Source: Paraphaeosphaeria minitans
Taxonomy: Eukaryota > Ascomycota > Dothideomycetes > Pleosporales > Didymosphaeriaceae
NCBI GenBank assembly: GCA_015832175.1
Contig: WJXW01000004.1
Coordinates: 3,720,001-3,784,000, forward strand
Length of the DNA stretch: 64,000 nucleotides
Direction: 5' to 3'
Positions 32,008-43,282 of this stretch are shown one piece after another; position 1 is the stretch's first letter; each line of letters starts with the position of its first letter. The notes beneath the pieces were generated by a model. The model had not been told where the DNA came from and searched no databases. It saw nothing but the letters and a program-made list of their open reading frames with translations. The position numbers and the translations under genes were made by a program.

Positions 32008-33738
32008 TCACAATCCAAGCTTGAAACCTCCAGGCACCGCCTTCTGGAATATACCCTGCGGATCATACTGCTTGCTTACGCTCTTCAAAAACGCCACCTC
32101 GCTCGCCCCATACCCCGTAATCGGATTCTGCCACTGACTCGCGTAGTTCAAATACACCCACTCGTTATATACCCCCTTGTCTTTTGCCAGCGCAATCAAA
32201 GCATTCTCCAGTATCCGCATCCTGTTATAAACCATCTGATTATTCAGCGGATTCGGCCAAATCACCGTGAAAAGCAGATTGATCAGGTCATCATCGAAGC
32301 GCCCTAGCCCGAGCACGTTCTCGTCTTCACCCTGGGAGTATAGCACATGCGGAAGAGGCTGGAACGCCATGGTGAGGGCAAGGCCCAGCGCGAGGAAGAG
32401 GTCTTTTGCTGCGTCGTCGACGAGCTTGTACACCTGCTTCATAAACTCGGGCGTGACAGTAGGGTTGTTGACGAAGCTTAGTGTTACGAAGAAGTTATTC
32501 TGACCCTGGGAGATTGCCGCGTCGCTGCCGATCTCGTTGGCGAAGTTGCTGAGTTTAGCTTTGCGCATGCTGGAAGATAGCTTCGGCATGTTATCAAGCG
32601 GCTTGAAGACGGGTGGAGGCCAGGACGCCGAGCCATTGGTGTAAGTGACTGTATGCATGATTGTGACGATAGGGACACTTTGGATCCAGGCAAAGACGGT
32701 AATGATGGCAGAAAAGGGGTCGTAGTTCTCGCTTTGAGTGAAGTCGGCCAGGAAGTCAAAGTAGGCTTCCTTGTTGGTGATGGGTTGGTCGATCTGGCCG
32801 CCCAAGAAGGCGTCTTGCTGGAACAGGGCGGCGTCGAAGCGGGTCACGATGCCGAAATTGTTGCTGCCGCCTTTAAGAGCGCGGAAAAGGCGTGGGTTAC
32901 TGGTGCTTGTCGCTGTTACGGTGGTGCCGTTTCCGAGGACGACTTCGTAGGCTTTGATGTTGTTGCAAGCGAAGCCGTAGCGGCCGGAGAAAAAGGAAAC
33001 GCCCCCTGGGAGGAGGATTAGGCGTAAATACACATCAGTCATTTGTAAGACAAACCTCCTGTGACCAAGCCAGCAACGCCTACCTGGCTTAAGCGACCCC
33101 CCACCATGGCAACATTTAGGGCATCGAGAGTATTGTACACATTGCCCCATCGATTTCCTGGTCCGACACTGACTGTCTTCTGGTCGCTCGAAACGGTAAC
33201 CTGGTTGAGGCTCTGTGTGTCAATGGTGACTCCGCCATCGATGTTGGCTGCACCAGCGTGAGGAGTGTGGCTGAAAATGTGGTGAGCATAACATGCAGCA
33301 GCAGGAAGTAGCTTTCCATTACCCTGCACCTCTTACAGCGAATTTACAGCCAGGAATAGCTGCCTGGTAGCCAATGTTGAGAATGGTTACTGCGGTCGAC
33401 ACGTCTTGAGTATTGGTCGGGATGACGATACATGATGGGTGCAAACTTTGTTCTTGTGCCGACCAGAAAGTGATTTGGGACGACGTGTAGCTCAAGCTGG
33501 AAGGTAGAGATACCTTTCCCGGGAGAAAACGGTCCAGAGCTGTGCACTGAGCACGTCAGTCTTGGTGAAAGATTGGAAAGACCATGTCTACACGTACGCA
33601 TGCATTGTCATTCTGCTTCGTTAAGAGATCAAGCAGCAAACTCAGAATACCCTTGCGATCGATGGGAGCTGAAAATGCGAGCTGCGAAAAGAGAGCAAGG
33701 CAAAGCAATGCTATCAGACTTGAGGATGTTACTGCCAT
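32008..33738 (-). CDS. Secreted FAD-linked oxidoreductase (berberine bridge enzyme type)
   Basis: Four exons: 33738-33598, 33546-33323, 33270-33056 and 33005-32008, all phases matching; 525 aa. It has a signal peptide (SSSLIALLCLALFSQLAFSAP), then CIVIPTNTQDVSTAV and CKFAVRGAGHTPHAGAANI of the PCMH FAD-binding domain, with His123 as the expected covalent flavin anchor. The GGGVSFFSGRYGFACNN block follows, and a C-terminal BBE segment ends YDPQGIFQKAVPGGFKLG. Family members oxidise sugars or secondary-metabolite intermediates outside the cell or in the secretory path. Pairing with the neighbouring monooxygenase hints at shared metabolism but proves nothing. Confidence 0.9.
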
Positions 33739-35288
33739 CGCAGAGGTGCATAAACACTCTAGCCTCGGGACGCAACTGGAGCCTCTTATACTTTGCCTGA
33801 CACTCCATCTTTCGGCGTATACGCCGTATACTTCAAGCGCCTCCCGTTGTCAGTAGCATCCCGAGCCAATACATAACTTAGTTATCCATGTCCAATACGG
33901 GTAGCAGCCCCCATGGAGTCCTGTTTTCGTCCTGTCTTCCCCACAAGAGCTACCCGAAACAACCCAGCACGGCAGTTCCGCACCTGTCAACCAGGTTTCT
34001 TAACTGCGTTGGAGCTCAATCTGCAAACGTATTCGTTTAAAAAAGCCGTTTTCGTGTAGCAGGAACTAGCGGCGCCTAGACACGTGGTATCATAAAGGTG
34101 TCGCCACGCCAGTCTCGCCATGACATCGGGGACTGGTCCATCGGAAGACTCATCAATAAGAGAGCTCACCGAGAGGCTTCTTGTCCGGATACTCCGGGCT
34201 GATTTGAGCGATAGTGTGAGAAGTTCCAGCTCGGTATGGATGCGGGCAAAGCTGCGCACGTAACTGCTGATTCGTCCGTAGGAATATGGGTTGCAAACGA
34301 TCTCGTATTTACGCGCCGCTAGGCCCTTTATTGCGTCCCTGACGTTGGATTGCAGAATTGGACTTTATTTTCAATTCGTATTCAGCCCAAAGTCGGCTCG
34401 GACTCGAGGACGGTTACACTGCAGAAGCGAGCAGGATCCCATGTATCGCACAATGCGATCTCAGGTAGGTAGATACTTGAACTTTGGTCGGCAAGGACGG
34501 CTCCGGAACTCCGTGAACGCTAGCAAGCATTGCCAACACCCAACTGGGCATTGGCGTCTATGATTCTATTCACTTTGTGTGTTCTCGACCGAAAGTTGGT
34601 TTATCATTATATGAGTTTACAGAACCCTGGTTGTCTGCGACCCTGCCCAGGTGAGCGTGCATGTGTCATTGGACCGTCTAGCTCACGTGGCTGGCTGGCC
34701 CCCACATTCAGGCATGCAAGCTACAGTTTGCATCTACCTCGCTCTGGGTACGTTATCATAATAAGACACGACCACCACGTCCGGATCCTTACTCTCCCCC
34801 ACCATTGCCATAGTCCCAAGATGGATCGGCATATCGCTCACCCGCAAGTCGACACAATTGGTCCCTCACCGCCAAGCACCGCCTCCACCACCCTCTCTAC
34901 CCTCCAACTTCTCAAAACTCGAGCCCCTCACCCCAAGCCCCTCCGCAGCCGTCGCCCATGCGCTTGAAGTGAATTCTTTTCAAATCGTGCACCGATGCGA
35001 TGAATCAAGTAGAAGAAGACCGAGCCGTCCGAAGACGGTCCGTTTCCAGTCCCGGCTCTTGCATATCAATCCCGTGTATAGAAATCAGTTTCCATTTGTT
35101 CTCCAGTTGTGCATATGTTCGAAATTGATTACAAATGAGGTTCTCTCGTTAATCCGGGGGGGTGTGCGCTTATGTTGGGTATCTCGTGACCAGCTGTTAG
35201 TCATCTTCTGTCTGCTCCAGCGCTCCTTGCCTCAGGCCGCCCGCCATTACTTCTGGATTCCTTCCACCTCCTACGTATAGCTACGGTT
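33739..35288. other. Intergenic region, no gene supported
   Basis: About 1.55 kb with several short ORFs on both strands, none resembling a protein family. Nothing repetitive. Confidence 0.45.
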
Positions 35289-36414
35289 TCATAATCTCAC
35301 TCCATCACGTTTACCTCCATTATGCGCGTCTCTTCCAGCAAGCTCTTGCCTCGGCACGTCCCCGCCCGAAAGCTCAACCGGCGGCGGTGGGGACATAGGC
35401 AGCTCGGCTCGCTGGCCGTTCGAGTCTAGTTCCGCTTTCTCGTTGACTCCAATGTGTCCATACTTTGTCGCGGCGCTTTGTCCATTTTCGTGGCTGTATC
35501 CTGTTGTGTATGGGTTCGGCAGCTCCGCGGACGGTACGGCGCGCTGTTTTCGCCTTCGGAAGAGGAAGAGGCCCAACAACACGAGTGCGATGAGTGCTGT
35601 GGCACCAATGCCGGACCCGATGCCAGCTTTGGCGCCTGTACTTAGACCCCTCGAGGACGCGCCTGTTGTCGAGGAACCCGATGTATTCGGAGAGTTCGAT
35701 GTACTTGTCACAATAGGCGCCGAGCCAGTTCCAGTCGCGGAAGCTGTCGAGCTTTGTGTTATAGTGGCCGGTAACTACGCGCATGTCAGCATAACGATCG
35801 CCATTCCTCGCATCGAAGCAACCTACACTTATCGAAGATGAAGCCCAGTCTTGGTTGTTTATCTTTCCAACGTCCTTACCGTTGACCTCTCCAATAGCAT
35901 CAAACGAAAATTGTCTTCTGGATCCCACGGTAAAGTTTGACCCCATACGCGCTTCTGTGCCGTCCTGATCATCGTGCTCGCCACCAATTTCCAGGAGCCA
36001 ATCCGTTCCATTCTTCTTGTTCGTTAGCTGGAATGTGCCGTCGCGCCACGATTGGATCTTCCAGTACACCGAGGCATCTGAAACATTGTCTCTCGTCATG
36101 CGGGCCAGTGTCCGGCTCGTCAAGTTCGTTCGGTCCTCTGCATAGAATGTGGATAGGTATCCGTGGGCTCCTCCAGCTCGGGTCCTCAGAACGTAATATT
36201 CATCGTCTACGGAGATGATCTGCCAAAACTGAGTCGGTTCCGCCTTTGACTCGATTTGGTTCGTGGATTTGAACACAGTACCGATGGTAGTGTTGTGTTT
36301 CGTTGTATCTTCGAGGTGAGGGTTGCCAAAGACGAGGTACGTGCCTACGAAACTGTTGCCCTTGTTACCACCAACGTACACATGATACCACTGATTCTCG
36401 TCGAAGTTCGACAT
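35289..36414 (-). CDS. Single-pass membrane protein with beta-trefoil-like (ricin B-like) N-terminal domain
   Basis: Exons 36414-35827 and 35774-35289, intron GTAGGT..CGTAG in phase; 357 aa. Residues 1-170 show repeated W/Y-aromatic blocks with internal threefold flavour (NQWYHVYV, TQFWQIISVDDEYYVLRT, VYWKIQSWRDGTFQL, TDWLLEIG), as in fungal beta-trefoil lectin-like domains. A Ser/Thr/Gly-rich stalk follows, then one membrane helix (IGATALIALVLLGLFLF) with a basic stop-transfer RRRKQR, and a Pro-rich cytoplasmic tail. No cleavable signal peptide is visible from this ATG, and an upstream ATG at 36510 does not provide one either. Possibly a cell-surface sensor; that is inference. Confidence 0.7.
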
Positions 36415-37836
36415 CTTGCAAAGCGAATTGGCGCCCGCCGGAGCCACGTGTGGTGTAGGAGAGCGGCAACGCGGTGCCCAAGCGAGACCGAGTCTTGAAG
36501 GAAGTACCATCGGATCACGGGCGATCCAAAGCTGAAATTGGCCCCAAACCAGCCCCCGCGAGTGGGTCAGGCCGCAGCTCGTCCCGACCTATTGGCTCGT
36601 GATGCACGCATTAAAAGAATCCTAGGCTGTGCGCAGCCGCACTGGCCCCCGTTTCGGAATGGTTTACAATGCATACCACTCCATATTTTTTACGGAAGTT
36701 TCCGCGCTCCCTTATTGATTGTCGCTAGCGATCGAAATCTATAAACTATGAGGCGATCTGAAGTTCTCAAAGTCCAGCTTGGAAGGGGTCTGTTCCCGAT
36801 TCTACTCGATACACGATTGCTTGATATCGCAAGCCAGCCCTATGTTGCTTGCTTCGACTTCGCGTGGGGCGACACACGGCCTGTGACGGGAGATCTGATT
36901 GGGAAGTCAGTGTTTTTTCTGAACTGCTAGGAAGACGCTTGAGCGGGCGTAATATGACAAACGATCGGGCCTGGGCTTGGCGTTTTACATTCCCAGCTGT
37001 GTGGGGACAGCGCAGGCCGGTAATTGCCACCCAGTACCTAGATACAGCGTTGGCCCGAGCTGAGATCGCGGAGCATTCTGGATCGTTGTCAATACTGACC
37101 CGTTAGTCGGTCAAATCGGTCTGACAGCATGCCGATTTTCTCTCTGGCAAAGAGGTGAGCCCTTTCTGAAGAGAAGACATGGCATGACGTTACAACATCT
37201 AGGCACGTTGATCTTTCAAGGCCACTTCAGAGTTGACGCGTGGCTTGCAACTGGTAAAAGTATGAATACTCATCACCTTTGACCTGCTAACGATCTGAAT
37301 TTACGACCGTTGAAGGAGAAGAGTAGGATCCACGCTATTAGAATTCAAAGCAGCGCGCTCTCGTTAGGTGCCTATCGTACGAGTAGGTACATCAGCTCTA
37401 CTACTTATACCCCCGTCGCTCAGAGGAACGCTTTTTACTAACGGCCTGTGAAGCAGCAGTCCTACGCGAGGCACCTTCTATCATCACGCTCCTGCCCAAA
37501 ATTCAAGAAAAAATTAATAGTGTTCAAGTTCCTTCCCCATTCCCGACGGTCGCTCTGTACACCTCAGATGATCAGTCCGTTGCTAGTCCCCCAAGCGGAC
37601 TTCCTTCGAATCTGCAGTCTGAACTGCTGAGCAAGCGCGCAATGCAAGAGTACGACTCAAAACCCATCACACGAACGATGCTCCTGAACAAGGAAGCCTT
37701 GGAACGAACACACCCAGGTCGCGTCATGACACGACAGCGCAGCAACACACCATCCAGCCTCATATGAAAAAAAAAGATTTACCATTACTAGCACACATTA
37801 CCCATCGTCACATGACCTCCCTCAGGTCAGAGCGCT
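36415..37836. other. Intergenic region, nothing recognised
   Basis: About 1.4 kb. Short ORFs only. Confidence 0.45.
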
Positions 37837-38930
37837 CTACAACTTCCCATAAATAAGCGCAACGCGATCAACCTCGTCCCCAGACCGCCCGGTGAACCCA
37901 ACGACTCCCCACCCGCTCTCCGCAGTGCGGGTCACGCAGTCGCCGTTGTTCGTACCCGCCGCCACGGTCCGCCCCGCGCTGGTGGTTACCTGCATGTAGA
38001 AGATGCGCGTGTTGGCGGTGCCGCCGGAGCCGCCGTGCGTGAAGGTCTGGCCTGAGGCGAGGGTGATGGACACGGCGTCGACGCGGTTAGCGCCGCGGAT
38101 GGTGATGGCCGAGGCTTTGGGGGAGGCGATGGCTTTGAGCTGCGGAACGTGGATCAGTGGGGGCGGCAAGGGGATGAGGTGGGGTTTGAAACTCACGGCA
38201 TTGAGGTCGTTGTAGAAGCCGCCGTGGGGACCGCCCTGCGGATCCGACACGTGCAGCTTGCTGTTCACCGTCCACTTGAAGTCGACGAGGACGGGGTCGT
38301 GGTCGGACAGGGTCGTGCCGTCGGCGTTCAGGTACTGCGTCCCAGCATACTGGAACTTCGTCGCGGCCAGCGTGAACGCCGGCGACCCGCGGTACCACAT
38401 CTTGTCCACGATCTCGCACGTCGTGTTGGGCGAGGGGTTGTCGCAGAGCAGGGCGTTGCTGCCGGCCGCCGGAGCGACGCCTCCCTTCGCGAGCTGCACC
38501 CAGGCATCTGCCATGCCGTTCGTGGTGGTGAAGACACCCGGGATGTCGCTTGCGCGGGTGTACCGCGAGTTGGTGTCGCCGAAGACGAGCACCGCGTTCC
38601 CATCAGAGCAGGCCGTGATGTGTTCGCAGACGTGGCGCAAGTTGGCCGCATCCTCCGTACTGGCAGGGACAATCAGTTCCTTCGTGTCTATATACTACCT
38701 ACAGCGGGTTCGTGCTCAGAAGCTTCCACTCACCCAGCGTCCGCGTGGAGATTGTATAGATCAACCCATACTCCCTCGCTGACACGCGCGCGCATGCAAG
38801 TGAAGCCCTTGGGCGTAAGACAGTCGTTCTCGCTGGCATCGCCTGGGACGAACGAGGTCAGCGACACAACCTTCCAACGCCACCATGGTTCAGCGTACGC
38901 ACGGAGGGTTGTGCGTGCGTGCGTTTGTCA
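37837..38930 (-). pseudogene. Endonuclease/exonuclease/phosphatase-family protein, apparently 5'-truncated
   Basis: Segments 38926-38734, 38659-38197 and 38139-37837 splice in phase. The 57-nt last intron (GTGAGT..CGCAG) is a stop-free multiple of three. The encoded protein has NDCLTPKGF, VDLYNLHADAG, VLVFGDTNSRYTRA and SDHDPVLVDF, all typical of the C-terminal half of secreted fungal EEP enzymes. A C-terminal Gly-rich domain follows (IRGANRVDAVSI, FTHGGSGGTANT). The N-terminal half of the nuclease fold, with its LTYNV-like strand and metal-binding Glu, is not found upstream: the frame meets a TGA at 38930 and no acceptor site precedes it. A far upstream exon is possible but not seen. Confidence 0.6.
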
Positions 38931-38934
38931 CATG

Positions 38935-39992
38935 TAGGGATATTCTGGGCCGAATGGTGTGGGTGGGGGAGATGGAGAAAACCGGGAGGGCCAGGGGGGG
39001 GGACCTAGATTTTGTAGGTATCTTAAGGTTTTCTTTTTCGACGAGGGTCGAGGACCGGAGGGGCAGGAATGCGGTGGGGTTGCTGCGCGTTGGAGGGGGT
39101 TTGGATGCAAGTATTAGGTACGGTACGGTAGGTACGGTAAAGTCCACGAGTTTGAAGGATCAGCATGACTCGTGGCTAGATGTATGAGGTAGTGTGTACC
39201 GTGTATGTGTTGGCTCGACGTTACCGTAGAAATGCCATCAATTCCTTTTCGAGCATGTCACTGCATCGTCGATCGAGTGTGCAGTGCTGTGATGGAGCGA
39301 CGACACGCGCTCGAAGCGGAAACTGCAGCATATCTACATTGAGGAGTGCATACCAAGTACCTAGTTTTCCCCTTGTTGGTATGTCGCACGTGGTAGACTC
39401 CTCCATGGACATCGCTACCTAACGACGCATCTACGCAACATCGTCAACCTACTTCCCATTCCTCCCCAGAGACCACCTCACCCCCTCCGCCGTATCTCTC
39501 TAATGCCCCTTCGTAGTCTCGGTCCCACAAATCGCTGTATTAAACCCATCCGGGCACCCGGGATGAGGCTTCATCTCGACTGCCACGCCCGCCTCGCGTG
39601 AAACTCTCTCGTGCAGATATGATCCTCAAATTTTAGAGAAAAGTCCCTTCCATACACCTGCGAGAAAAGCTTGTACGCGTCGCGCAAGCTCGGGGTGCAG
39701 ATCGGCGAGTTTGAGAAGGGCTGCTGGCTTGCGGGGGACGATGTCCGCGGGGGATCGTGAGTGTAGGCTCCCTAATGTTGCGGTTTCCGCAAACCCTGCA
39801 CCCTCTCGAGCGCATGATAAACCGTTAACATCTCGCACCTAAAAGCCCTTCTCCAGGTCAACCGAGACGACAGTCCCCAGAGACCCTCTGCAAAATTTCA
39901 CAGCGATGCAGCTACTCGGAAAAATCCTCGTGCCACTCCCGGGGCAACGTCCCGATACCGTACGTTATGGAATCGACGATATCCCCACCAAC
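38935..39992. other. Intergenic region containing a decayed minus-strand ORF
   Basis: No intact gene. On minus, about 39838-39500, one frame reads through a single TGA near 39625: upstream PAALLKLADLHPELARRVQ, downstream AVEMKPHPGCPDGFNTAICG to a final stop. This is either a gene remnant or a coding exon pair with an unrecognised intron. Confidence 0.35.
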
Positions 39993-42750
39993 TCACACCC
40001 GCTGCGAGCAGAATCTCCTCCTGCATCCCTGGTCGACGCACCATTTGCTGTGCTCGTGCTCCACGGCATGCTTGTCCAGCTCGCCTTTGGTCAGCAGGTT
40101 GCCGTTGCCACACTCCTCGCACCGATGGCGTAGCACAATGTCCTTTACCTTGCGGACGTCGCCGGGGCGCGTCCGGGCGCCGGGGTAGGGCCATCGGATC
40201 ATGGTGGTCTCTGGGATGGAGAAGTCGATGTCGGAGTCGTCCTGTGGGCTGCGCGGAAGCGCTACGGTTCTCGACGGCTGGGGCGCTGGCGAAGGGTTGA
40301 AGCGGAATGTGGTCGACGAGGCAAGGATGGGCGGTTGGTCATGGGCGGCTGTTGAGGGGATCGGGGTTTGGTGAGGCAGAAGGAATGAGTCCATGGCGGG
40401 CGAATTTGATGTCGGGAACGTAGGGAGGATTGGGGCCGTATTCGGCTTGAGAAGAAGCATGACGAAGTCCTGGTCGAAACTGTAGACAGGTAGACCGCAT
40501 GCTTGCCTTTGAGCGACGGCTTGGTAGATTTCGTCTTTTTGCATGCCTGTTAGGGGTAATGGATGCGACATTTTCGCCCTTAGTGTTGCGATGTTGAGGA
40601 AGTTGATGCTGGCGACGCTGAAGCATGCCTTTTGGAAGACCGCCCGTACATCCTCCGGAATCATCCGCTCCAGATTAGCATTGAAGTCACCATTATGTCC
40701 GGCGTACATCTGGACTTGCGCCCAAGTCGGCTCGTCTGGAACGGGAAAGTATCCGGTGGTCCACACAAAGGTATCATCGTATATTACACGAGGCTGGCGT
40801 CCCTTTATCTTTGCGACCAGAAAGTCCATAATCTGCGAGCGAAGTGGCTCTTCGAATGTCCGTGCCGCAAGCACATACGGAGGCAAGCGGTTGCTATGCT
40901 TGAGCTCAGGATCCGCGCCGCCATCCAGAAGCAACCGCAAGCGTGGAATGATATCCACAGCTGGGCATTTCTCAATGCACCTTCGGAGTGGCGAAAACAG
41001 AGACTCGTCCAAGATGTTCGGGTCAGCACCGCGCCCTAGTAGTACCTCAATATCCCTGAGCGTATCTGAAGGATGTCTCTTTGCGTCCGGACAAGATCCC
41101 ACGATCTCGTGCAGTAGAGTGCTGCCATTCCCCTCAGGTGTCGGAGCCGCGTGGTCTACGATCAACCGAGCAGCAGCAGGCGTGGCATGCCAAATGATCT
41201 GATGCTGGAACTGTCCATACGACTGTGCACCGCAAGCGAAGCCTAAAAATATCGTCTTCAGATCAGCGCCCTTCCTGATAAACGCTTCAAGACATTCCAT
41301 TTCCTCCTCGTCGAGCTTAGAAATCCAATGCGGGTCGCCCTGCCACGGGCGAAGGAATGTCTCGAAAGCCGTCGGCGATCCTGGGCTGCCTGGTTGCGCG
41401 TGGATGTCTGCACCAGCATTGAGCAACACTTTGAGGATCTTGTTGCAGTTCTCCTTCACCGCCGACTTGTGGAAATCTCGCTCCCTTCTCTCTGTGCAGT
41501 GCAGCAGCGCATTTTTCATGTTGCCGTCCACCCAGGGAGACGTCTCATTGACGTTTGCACCTCTGTCAATCAACGCGCGCACAATCTGAGGCTGATTCCA
41601 GTAGACGGCCTGCAAGATAGGCTTCCACATTGTGCCTGGCTCGCCGTGTATATTCGCGCGACCAGGCGCCAGCATCGCTTGCACTGTGTAAATGCGCCCG
41701 TTCTTGATTGCGTTATGGAGGGATAGATCAGTGCCGAGAGGATGCTTTGAGCCTGAGGCCCCATGTGCCAACAGAACCCACATGACCGGACTGGTTGGTA
41801 TAGCGCACGCGACGTCGAGCAGCCTTTGTTTGGGATGTTGGAGAATAACGCAAGAGCTGATGGTGGGATGATTGTAAAAGCGACTACCGGGGACGTCAAA
41901 TGGTTCGCCGATGGGGAGATTCATATGGTTTGGATGCTTCATTAGAAGCGATTCGAGTGTCTGAGAATCGTTATCCAGCACTGCTGCAAGCATGCTCATT
42001 ACAACGCCATTTACTCTAACACCGCCAGCAGTAATGGGAGGGTCAGAAGTGTATGTAGGGGCTGTAGAGTCTTCGTTAGCGACGGGAGGCAGAAGACTGC
42101 CAGCCGTTAATCTGCGTTCATCGCTATGCCATCGAGTAACGCACTCTTCGGCCCCTTCCAGAGTAGTCAAAACGGGATTGGTGTCCTTTTCTGCTTCCAC
42201 CGACGCTGCTCTGACAGTTGCCCGGCCAAGCAGAACGGTTTCTAGATACGTCGAGTCTTCTGGTGCGGGATCAGGACCTGTAGTTTGATCATGTTCGAGA
42301 TCGAAACGAGGCTCGGCCACAGTCGAGTCGCTATCGCTACCATCGTCCTCTTCGTCCTCCTGGATTCGCTTCCGCTTCTTCCCTTTCGGGTCTTTGGCTG
42401 GCTGTCTGTTTGTTGCCCTGGTTGTCAACCCCCATTCACTACGTGTGGTAACGTTAGTACCATCTTACAGCCATTTTCTGATCCAAAGCAACTTACCTCA
42501 ATTTCATACGATACGCCCTCGTCCTGAACCCCCATTAGCAAAATCACTCACCACATCATCCGGCCAACTCACGAAGCCTTAAACCTATGCTTAGTCTCCA
42601 TGATCTTCCTCACTTCATCAAGTCTCTTCTTCTGCACCCAGGAGAGATTCTCGATCTCTGCGAAAAGAAAAGAGGGAACTTAGCAAAAGCACAGTGTGTG
42701 GCACGGTGATACTTCTCACCTCCTTTAACCGCGTCCCAATCCTTTGTCAT
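39993..42750 (-). CDS. Clr5-domain ankyrin-repeat protein with C-terminal zinc-finger-like motif
   Basis: Four exons: 42750-42720, 42657-42573, a 27-nt exon 42523-42497, and 42438-39993; 862 aa, every phase matching. The first three exons and the start of the fourth rebuild a complete Clr5 domain: DWDAVKGEIENL, RLDEVRKIMETKHRFKAS, then YRMKLSEWGL. The last intron carries a perfect TACTAAC branch site. A basic acidic-flanked linker (KGKKRKRIQEDEEDD) leads to ankyrin repeats between about residues 200 and 580 (e.g. LLAHGASGSKHPLGTDLSLHNAI; ALIDRGANVNE; LLNAGADIH; LLGRGADPNILDESLFSPL). Near the end is CEECGNGNLLTKGELDKHAVEHEH, a C2H2-like motif. Probably a nuclear or scaffold protein. Reading only the long exon would miss the Clr5 domain. 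Confidence 0.87.
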
Positions 42751-43282
42751 CTTTGAGCTGTGCAAATACTCGACGAAATGAACAAGCAACCTCCAGATAT
42801 GCAGTCGGCAAAAGGCCCTCCTCCAAGTGATGTTTCCCTTCCTTCGGGTAATGTGCAAAACTGGTGGGTGAGTATCATACGCTCATACCAGGCCGATGTC
42901 GTACCAGCTGGAGCAGGGCATGCGCAAACGAGGCCTTCGCAGTGCAAAGCAAGTGAGAGATCCAAAAATGCATCAGACGCGGATGCGCTGGAGGATGCGC
43001 AGTGCTTTTATTTGCATATCCGGGCTTGTGCGCCCAAGTGCAGAAGTGGGCGGAGTGCAAAAAGCCACGTCTCGTGCTCGAATCTATTTGCACAACACTT
43101 GCGAAACAACGCCACACTAGGCCTAAAGCAGTGCCACAGCCGCGGCACGCAATCACCTGCGATTGGTCGACAAGAATTGCACTCTCAAGGCTCGTGAACA
43201 GTCTGTTAGAAATATAAAGAGCGTGATGGTATTAAGGCTAGGTATATTTCTGCCGTATAAGAGGAGATGGCCCCTGAGACTT
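42751..43282. other. Intergenic region
   Basis: About 530 bp between the Clr5-ankyrin start and the nitrate transporter stop, both on the minus strand. It should hold the promoter of the former and 3' UTR of the latter; nothing specific recognised. Confidence 0.45.

Noticed and set aside
38149..38937. 262-codon plus-strand ORF opposite the EEP-family gene
   Set aside because: Val/Arg/Gly-rich antisense shadow of a GC-rich coding strand, while the minus strand carries recognisable motifs.
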